Shown one piece after another: positions 62,401 through 64,000 of a DNA stretch of 64,000 bases. The notes beneath the pieces are model-generated. The model did no database searches. It was not told where the DNA came from and saw only the letters and a program-made list of their open reading frames with translations. The position numbers were made by a program, and so were the translations under genes. The first letter of the stretch is position 1, and every line of letters begins with the position of its first letter. The stretch comes from Trochalopteron elliotii (Eukaryota; Chordata; Aves; Passeriformes; Leiothrichidae): NCBI GenBank assembly GCA_024734555.1, contig JANPWX010000449.1, positions 2,874,775-2,938,774 on the forward strand, in the 5' to 3' direction.

Positions 62401-64000
62401 TCTCTCTTATGCTATAAGATTAGAATGTCTGTGTAACAGACCTCTACAGTTACTGTGCAGCACACAGCAGAGTAACATTCCAAAAGGAGGGGGTTTTTAA
62501 AGGTTTTTATAGCATATAAAGTCATCTAAGATAAATATAAGATCTGTTTCAGAGAAAGTTAGATTAAGCTAAAAATGTGCTTTAACAATGGAGTCATTTT
62601 TATAATATGGCTTCCAAATAATGATCTCTGCCAGTGTGTCTATCTGAGGTAAAATTTTGAAAAGTTTTGAGATAACTTACTGAAGCAATATAAAAAAAGT
62701 GTAAGAAGATAGGCATTTGTTTTCCTGCAGTTTATAGTCATGCTACCTCCTATACAAAACCCTTCCCATATTTCTCCTGCTTCTTGATGCAAATGGGATG
62801 CTACAATCTTCCTGTCCCAAATATTAAGGGAATGTTTTATAGATTTTGCTATTTCTTAATTTTAAAAGTTGCAAGAGTTATTTTAATTGTGTAGGAAATT
62901 GCTAAAAATTCTCAGCTTGACCATAGTAGCAGATGGCAGTGAGAAAGAAGAGGAAAATGTGAACCAGTGCCTCATTAATAAGTTCCATTTGGTAAAAGAT
63001 TCAATAAAATTGGGCATTAAGGTGATTTTAAAATCCTGACTTGGCATAATTTTCCTGAGACATGAGGCAATAGGACAGCTGTGACTGGGGAATCACTGTC
63101 AGGTGTTTCAAAGGATCTAGATGACACAGTTTTTATTTGGCAAATTTTAGTAGTAAGGAGAGAAATGGGACATTGAGTATTACTGACTGAGATTTAAATA
63201 TCTGATAAGTTATTGGGAAAACTAAGCTTTTAAATTCTACATTAAAAAGAAAAACAAAGGTAAAAAAGGTAAAGTATGTGATAATAGACTATACAGAAGT
63301 AAAAGGTTAATGTCTTTTAAAGCCTGATGTCATTATGATCACCTAATGTTATCTATCACACAGAAACAATAATTTCACTGAATCCATTGATATGTGTTTT
63401 CGTCAAATTGATAAAGAGATCCTATTGCAAATTAATTTTTTTCAGTAACTAAGCTTTATTCCTTTACATGAAAACTAAGGTATATGGCTGATCTCTGTTA
63501 CCACACACCATTTTTAATCAATCCAGTTGAAAGTATGTAAGGACCTGTGTAATTATTGGAGAGAGATAGTGCTTGCCGTAAGACTTCTAAACTTAAGGTG
63601 TTCTGAATCTCTCTGTGTAGAACTCCAAATACAGTTGCCTTTCCCTGTCAGGTATATCAGGAACTGAAATACTACTCTAGGAAGATATACTCATTATCCA
63701 TTATGTTATTGCATGATAGGCGCCTTAATGGAAATATAGTACTTGTACTACACTGTATTTTGATTCTAGTGTTAAGTGGAAGTTTTAAAAATGTATTTTA
63801 AAGAGAGGCATGAACTTGGGATCTTGTAAAAGTAGCAGGCTTAGCAAGTTTTTCCCTGTTAAAATTGTAGTTTAGCATAGCAATTAAATCACATATTGTT
63901 TGTTTTCATTTAAAGGGTATCATTACACAGTCAACAAAATCTAATGACTGTATCCAACCTTGGCGTTATCTTTGGGCCAACTCTGATGAGAGCACAAGAA
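14359..64000 (+). CDS. ARHGAP42: ARHGAP42 (GRAF3) Rho GTPase-activating protein, internal part: 15 exons
   Basis: Fifteen GT/AG-bounded exons join in one frame into 441 codons with no stop. The product matches, from my memory of the family, vertebrate ARHGAP42 from about residue 105 to 545, and fits better than the paralogues ARHGAP26, ARHGAP10 or OPHN1. Distinctive strings are [28 protein letters not shown] and [11 protein letters not shown]. Domain order within the joined product is: BAR C-terminal part (about 1-150), PH (about 162-275), linker, RhoGAP (about 290 onward). Known family role: a cytosolic, membrane-curvature-binding RhoGAP that switches off RhoA, and in mammals is prominent in smooth muscle and blood-pressure control. 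The arginine finger (LYRIGG), the LKNYLR motif and the [10 protein letters not shown] motif are intact, so GAP activity is expected. The start codon, first exons, SH3 domain and stop lie outside the window. Confidence 0.97.
17050..19010 (+). mobile_element. CR1 LINE fragment with reverse-transcriptase remnant, split by an LTR
   Basis: The left part (17050-18017) translates in pieces to CR1 ORF2 reverse transcriptase. Visible motifs are [57 protein letters not shown] and [15 protein letters not shown]. The catalytic FADD segment and the region after QADVI are deleted and the frame shifts, so the enzyme is dead. The right part (18571-19010) is the CR1 3' end, finishing CATATTCTGTGATTTTGTGA at about 18983-19002. 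An LTR of 553 bp interrupts it; removing the LTR and one copy of GTGGT restores a continuous CR1 order. The 5' end is truncated, as usual for CR1. Confidence 0.92.
18018..18570. mobile_element. Solo LTR (ERVL-like) with 5-bp target duplication
   Basis: The element begins TGTGATGGTTTGAAAGC and ends CACAACCCAGGACA, giving the TG...CA termini of an LTR. It is flanked by identical 5-bp repeats, GTGGT at 18013-18017 and 18571-18575. Flanking sequence on both sides is CR1 and is continuous once the LTR and one repeat are removed, which fixes the borders. No internal retroviral genes are present, so this is a solitary LTR left after LTR-LTR recombination. AATAAA occurs at about 18095. A 5-bp duplication fits ERVL-type integrases better than the 4 bp of gammaretrovirus-like or 6 bp of alpha/beta-like elements; the family name is inference. 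Confidence 0.88.
20151..20160. promoter_or_regulatory. Candidate SRF-binding CArG box
   Basis: CCTTATTTGG matches CC(A/T)6GG exactly and sits in a locally more GC-rich patch (about 20105-20215). Mammalian ARHGAP42 is reported to be SRF-responsive in smooth muscle through an intronic site, but this is a different intron and a few such matches are expected by chance in 64 kb. Confidence 0.25.
22741..22766. repeat. Perfect 11-bp hairpin
   Basis: TTGTCCTTTTC (22741-22751) pairs perfectly with GAAAAGGACAA (22756-22766) across a 4-base ACTG loop. It is too short for a microRNA precursor and lacks the U-tract of an RNA polymerase III terminator. Confidence 0.75.
24466..24479. promoter_or_regulatory. 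Candidate composite CRE/ETS motif
   Basis: TGACGTCGGAAGTG joins a near-CRE/ATF core (TGACGTC) to an ETS core (CGGAAGT). It retains a CpG in an otherwise CpG-poor intron. No transcript start is visible beside it. Confidence 0.25.
28748..29132. other. Assembly gap (385 N)
   Basis: A run of 385 undetermined bases. It begins in unique intronic sequence and ends inside a GGAA tetranucleotide array, so the missing DNA probably contains more of that repeat. Open frames drawn across it are not real. Confidence 1.
29133..29220. repeat. (GGAA)n/(GGAC)n microsatellite
   Basis: Twenty-two tetranucleotide units follow the gap directly: six GGAA, one GGAC, twelve GGAA and three GGAC. The array is all-purine apart from the GGAC units and is likely longer in the genome, because its left end is lost in the N run. 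Confidence 0.97.
29224..29276. repeat. (GGGCT)n pentanucleotide array, G-quadruplex prone
   Basis: Ten GGG runs occur exactly five bases apart from 29229 to 29276, separated by CT. Any four of them satisfy the usual G3-loop1-7 quadruplex rule, on the strand that is the sense strand of ARHGAP42. Confidence 0.95.
31319..31459. repeat. G/T-rich low-complexity tract
   Basis: About 140 bases are almost entirely G and T on the + strand (A/C on the other). Runs include GGGGGTGGGGGG near 31361-31372 and GGGG near 31375-31378. It starts about 360 bases upstream of the next exon. Open frames through it are low-complexity artefacts. Confidence 0.9.
31818..31919 (+). CDS. ARHGAP42: ARHGAP42 BAR exon
   Basis: This 102-bp exon, phase 0 to 0, encodes 34 residues from [15 protein letters not shown] to KKKESHLQD. 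It continues the BAR helices; the lysine-rich start is typical of the membrane-facing surface in this family. The acceptor is TTTTTCAG. The donor is GAT|GTAAGA at 31920, which gives Asp before the next exon where I recall Glu in the human protein. Confidence 0.97.
31920..36333 (+). other. ARHGAP42: ARHGAP42 intron, 4.4 kb
   Basis: AT-rich unique sequence with no mobile element or exon that I recognise. A TA-rich stretch, with TATAACTATA repeated several times, occupies about 34235-34275. The acceptor is CTTGTAG. A second AG four bases downstream would break the frame. Confidence 0.85.
34235..34275. repeat. TA-rich low-complexity tract
   Basis: Repeated TATAACTATA-like units form an easily melted AT tract of about 40 bases. 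It is simple-sequence DNA with no evident role. Confidence 0.75.
36334..36444 (+). CDS. ARHGAP42: ARHGAP42 BAR exon
   Basis: This 111-bp exon, phase 0 to 0, encodes 37 residues from [16 protein letters not shown] to [10 protein letters not shown]. The [18 protein letters not shown] helix is the most conserved part of the GRAF-type BAR domain. The donor CCT|GTAAGT at 36445 is strong. Confidence 0.97.
36445..42663 (+). other. ARHGAP42: ARHGAP42 intron, 6.2 kb
   Basis: Unique AT-rich sequence. An A-rich stretch with AAACAAAC-type repeats is at about 38106-38145 and a pyrimidine run is at about 41912-41936. I found no mobile element, RNA gene or extra exon. Confidence 0.85.
42664..42768 (+). CDS. 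ARHGAP42: ARHGAP42 BAR exon
   Basis: This 105-bp exon, phase 0 to 0, encodes 35 residues from [15 protein letters not shown] to [21 protein letters not shown] is the family-typical start of the last long BAR helix. The acceptor is CTTTTCAG and the donor AAT|GTAAGG at 42769. Confidence 0.97.
42769..46147 (+). other. ARHGAP42: ARHGAP42 intron, 3.4 kb
   Basis: Unique sequence with no element recognised. A short alternating ATATAC/GTATAT tract is at about 45326-45359. The acceptor is GTATTAG. Confidence 0.85.
46148..46277 (+). CDS. ARHGAP42: ARHGAP42 exon joining BAR end to PH start
   Basis: This 130-bp exon, phase 0 to 1, encodes 43 residues plus the first base of an Arg codon. [20 protein letters not shown] ends the BAR domain, [10 protein letters not shown] is the linker, and [12 protein letters not shown] is the first PH strand. 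The donor C|GTAAGT at 46278 is strong. Reading past it stays open to a stop at about 46502, but that extension has no family similarity. Confidence 0.97.
46278..49355 (+). other. ARHGAP42: ARHGAP42 intron, 3.1 kb
   Basis: It contains the degenerate solo LTR at 47597-48032 and A-rich/T-rich runs just before it. Otherwise unique sequence. Confidence 0.85.
47597..48032. mobile_element. Solo LTR remnant (avian ERVL-like)
   Basis: The sequence contains blocks I recognise from widespread avian LTRs: GGACAGGGTTAATTTTTGCA near the left end, CTCCATGTGGTGAGCACATG in the middle, and TAGGAGCACTAAATTGGGG with TGCCATTCCTTAACCATAA at the right end. Probable termini are TGTCTTGG at 47597 and ACCATAACCA at 48032. 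The flanks (CTTTT and ATTTT) are only roughly duplicated, so the borders and the target-site repeat are uncertain. There is no internal retroviral region; it is a solitary, decayed LTR. Confidence 0.78.
49356..49456 (+). CDS. ARHGAP42: ARHGAP42 PH-domain exon
   Basis: This 101-bp exon, phase 1 to 0, completes the split Arg codon and adds 33 residues: [16 protein letters not shown], then [30 protein letters not shown] is the second and third PH strands, including the conserved WIKHYC. The acceptor is TTACTCTAG. The donor chosen is GTG|GTGAGT at 49457; an alternative GT three bases upstream would drop only Val and stay in frame. Confidence 0.95.
49701..50076 (-). mobile_element. CR1 LINE 3'-end fragment (copy A)
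   Basis: An antisense CR1 begins with the reverse complement of the tail, ACAGAATCATAGAATGGATG. It continues through AACCTGTTCCAGTGTTTGAC and CAAACAGTCCCAGCTCTCTC, and stops abruptly where copy B's tail begins. It is therefore a 5'-truncated CR1 lodged against the 3' end of another CR1. No coding capacity. Confidence 0.9.
50077..51460 (-). mobile_element. CR1 LINE fragment with RT remnant (copy B)
   Basis: A longer antisense CR1 has its tail at ATCACAGGATCATCAAGGTT. Its 3' UTR includes AGCACCACCATAATC. The decayed reverse-transcriptase end translates on the minus strand as [20 protein letters not shown], near 50400-50490. The element continues to the region of GACTGGCCTGTAGTTCCCC (about 51111-51130). 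After an insertion of copy C it resumes at about 51320 (CCTTCTTGCTCTTTTTGAAG) and fades out near 51460. Internal deletions and stops show it is dead. Confidence 0.88.
51139..51319 (+). mobile_element. CR1 3'-end fragment nested in copy B (copy C)
   Basis: A sense-oriented CR1 end interrupts the antisense copy B. It reads GAGGCCTCAAGTTGCATCAG, then GCCAGGGAAGTGGTTGAGTC, and ends TGAATGGTTCTGTGATTCTG. It is younger than copy B because B continues on both sides. Confidence 0.88.
51772..51881 (+). CDS. ARHGAP42: ARHGAP42 PH-domain exon
   Basis: This 110-bp exon, phase 0 to 2, encodes 36 residues plus two bases: [20 protein letters not shown], then [34 protein letters not shown] is the conserved GRAF-family PH segment. 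The acceptor is TTTTGTAG. The donor AG|GTTTGT at 51882 is weak but is the only site that keeps the frame into the next exon. Confidence 0.96.
51882..52661 (+). other. ARHGAP42: ARHGAP42 intron, 0.8 kb
   Basis: AT-rich unique sequence with no recognised element. Confidence 0.85.
52662..52740 (+). CDS. ARHGAP42: ARHGAP42 PH-domain exon (C-terminal helix)
   Basis: This 79-bp exon, phase 2 to 0, completes Arg and adds 26 residues from [15 protein letters not shown] to [25 protein letters not shown] is the PH C-terminal helix with its invariant Trp. The acceptor is TTTGACAG and the donor CCA|GTAAGG at 52741. Confidence 0.97.
52741..53586 (+). other. ARHGAP42: ARHGAP42 intron, 0.85 kb
   Basis: Unique sequence with an AT dinucleotide run at about 52928-52944. 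It ends in a strong polypyrimidine tract (about 53568-53584) before CAG. Confidence 0.85.
53587..53626 (+). CDS. ARHGAP42: ARHGAP42 40-bp linker exon
   Basis: A very short exon, phase 0 to 1, encodes [13 protein letters not shown] plus the first base of Met. It links the PH and RhoGAP domains. The acceptor has a run of about 14 T before CAG. The donor is A|GTAAGC at 53627. Skipping it would shift the frame, so it must be constitutive for a full-length product. Confidence 0.95.
53627..55147 (+). other. ARHGAP42: ARHGAP42 intron, 1.5 kb
   Basis: It contains the antisense CR1 fragment at 53761-54336, followed by unique AT-rich DNA and a T-rich acceptor tract ending TTTATAG. Confidence 0.88.
53761..54336 (-). 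mobile_element. CR1 LINE fragment, RT C-terminal region, lacking its 3' tail
   Basis: Antisense, unusually GC-rich CR1. On the minus strand one frame stays open for 160 codons (54337 to 53855). It shows the RT C-terminal block [14 protein letters not shown], then [40 protein letters not shown] and REQ-like [16 protein letters not shown]. The plus-strand left border starts inside the element (TTTCCCTGGCACAACTTGAG), so roughly 200 bases of normal CR1 3' end with the tail are absent. It is less decayed than the other copies. No catalytic RT motif is included. Confidence 0.92.
55148..55210 (+). CDS. ARHGAP42: ARHGAP42 RhoGAP-domain exon
   Basis: This 63-bp exon, phase 1 to 1, completes Met and encodes [20 protein letters not shown] plus the first base of Gly. 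It is helix A of the RhoGAP fold. The acceptor is TTTTATAG. The donor G|GTGTGT at 55211 is weak but phase-consistent with the next exon. Confidence 0.96.
55211..56763 (+). other. ARHGAP42: ARHGAP42 intron, 1.6 kb
   Basis: AT-rich unique sequence; no mobile element or exon recognised. Confidence 0.85.
56764..56838 (+). CDS. ARHGAP42: ARHGAP42 RhoGAP exon with arginine finger
   Basis: This 75-bp exon, phase 1 to 1, encodes [20 protein letters not shown] and NTIF. The Arg codon AGA at 56787-56789 in GLYRIGG is the catalytic arginine finger that completes the RhoA active site in this family. The acceptor is CAATGTAG and the donor T|GTAAGT at 56839. Confidence 0.97.
56839..57522 (+). other. ARHGAP42: ARHGAP42 intron, 0.7 kb
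   Basis: AT-rich unique sequence. A cryptic acceptor-like TTCTTCTTCTAG at about 57075-57086 is followed by no in-frame family sequence. Confidence 0.8.
57523..57607 (+). CDS. ARHGAP42: ARHGAP42 RhoGAP exon
   Basis: This 85-bp exon, phase 1 to 2, encodes [20 protein letters not shown] and SGLKNYL plus two bases of Arg. The LKNYL(R) motif holds the conserved Lys and Arg that shape the GTPase-binding surface. The donor AG|GTAAGT at 57608 is strong. Confidence 0.97.
57608..58816 (+). other. ARHGAP42: ARHGAP42 intron, 1.2 kb
   Basis: Unique AT-rich sequence. An open frame at 58376-58711 has no family similarity and is treated as chance. Confidence 0.8.
58817..58875 (+). CDS. ARHGAP42: ARHGAP42 RhoGAP exon
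   Basis: This 59-bp exon, phase 2 to 1, completes Arg and encodes [19 protein letters not shown] plus one base of Lys. The LSEPLMTF segment is the usual LPEPL-like RhoGAP motif. The acceptor is ATAACCAG and the donor A|GTAAGT at 58876. Confidence 0.97.
58876..59641 (+). other. ARHGAP42: ARHGAP42 intron, 0.8 kb
   Basis: Unique sequence with a short (TTTG)n run at about 59104-59135. Confidence 0.85.
59642..59747 (+). CDS. ARHGAP42: ARHGAP42 RhoGAP exon
   Basis: This 106-bp exon, phase 1 to 2, completes Lys and encodes 34 residues from [20 protein letters not shown] to KHLV, plus two bases of Lys. [14 protein letters not shown] is the typical LxxLPxxN RhoGAP helix. The acceptor is TTTAATAG and the donor AA|GTAATT at 59748. 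Confidence 0.97.
59748..63915 (+). other. ARHGAP42: ARHGAP42 intron, 4.2 kb
   Basis: AT-rich unique sequence with small simple repeats (GTAGGA units at about 62190-62208, CAAA units at about 61822-61835). I recognised no mobile element, RNA gene or extra exon. The acceptor is ATTTAAAG. Confidence 0.85.
63916..64000 (+). CDS. ARHGAP42: ARHGAP42 RhoGAP exon, runs off the window
   Basis: At least 85 bp, entering in phase 2, encode [20 protein letters not shown] and PTLMRAQE up to the window edge. [11 protein letters not shown] contains the Asn (codon 63956-63958) that in RhoGAPs contacts the bound GTPase. The acceptor AAAG|G has A at -3 and is weak, but frame and family similarity support it. 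The exon's 3' border is not visible. Confidence 0.95.

Noticed and set aside
1..64000. CRISPR arrays, operons, prokaryotic promoters or phage genes
   Set aside because: The window is a spliced vertebrate gene with avian retrotransposons; no such structure is present.

Overview
The window is vertebrate, almost certainly avian, nuclear DNA. It carries an internal part of one protein-coding gene on the + strand, ARHGAP42 (also called GRAF3), a BAR-PH-RhoGAP-SH3 protein. Fifteen exons between 14359 and 64000 join into one uninterrupted frame of 441 codons (1323 bp). They cover the C-terminal part of the BAR domain, the whole PH domain and about the first three quarters of the RhoGAP domain. The start codon and upstream exons lie left of the window. 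The last exon runs off the right edge, so the rest of the GAP domain, the Ser/Pro-rich region and the SH3 domain are outside.

Layout: 1-14358 is intron. 14359-46277 holds the BAR exons, separated by long introns (17.4, 4.4, 6.2 and 3.4 kb). 46148-52740 encodes the PH domain. 53587-53626 is a 40-bp linker exon, and 55148-64000 encodes the RhoGAP domain, including the arginine finger at 56787-56789. All fifteen exons have GT/AG borders and their phases are mutually consistent. Two donors (GTTTGT at 51882, GTGTGT at 55211) and one acceptor (AAAG at 63912-63915) are weak.

Non-coding content: the introns are AT-rich and mostly unique. The recognisable mobile DNA is typical of birds. It includes CR1 LINE fragments at 7865-8194, 9324-9373, 17050-19010, a nested cluster at 49701-51460, and 53761-54336. 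There is a tRNA-Ile-headed SINE with a CR1-type tail at 8731-8861, like TguSINE1 of songbirds. There are two solitary LTRs. The one at 18018-18570 has 5-bp target duplications and sits inside a CR1 reverse-transcriptase fragment; the other, more degenerate, is at 47597-48032. The SINE suggests a passerine. A 385-base assembly gap (28748-29132) abuts a GGAA microsatellite and a ten-run GGGCT array.

I found no second gene, no functional RNA gene and no new biological system. The most useful observations are the complete exon model, the nested-transposon history, the SINE, the G-quadruplex-prone array beside the gap, and the inverted CR1 copies around the PH exons.
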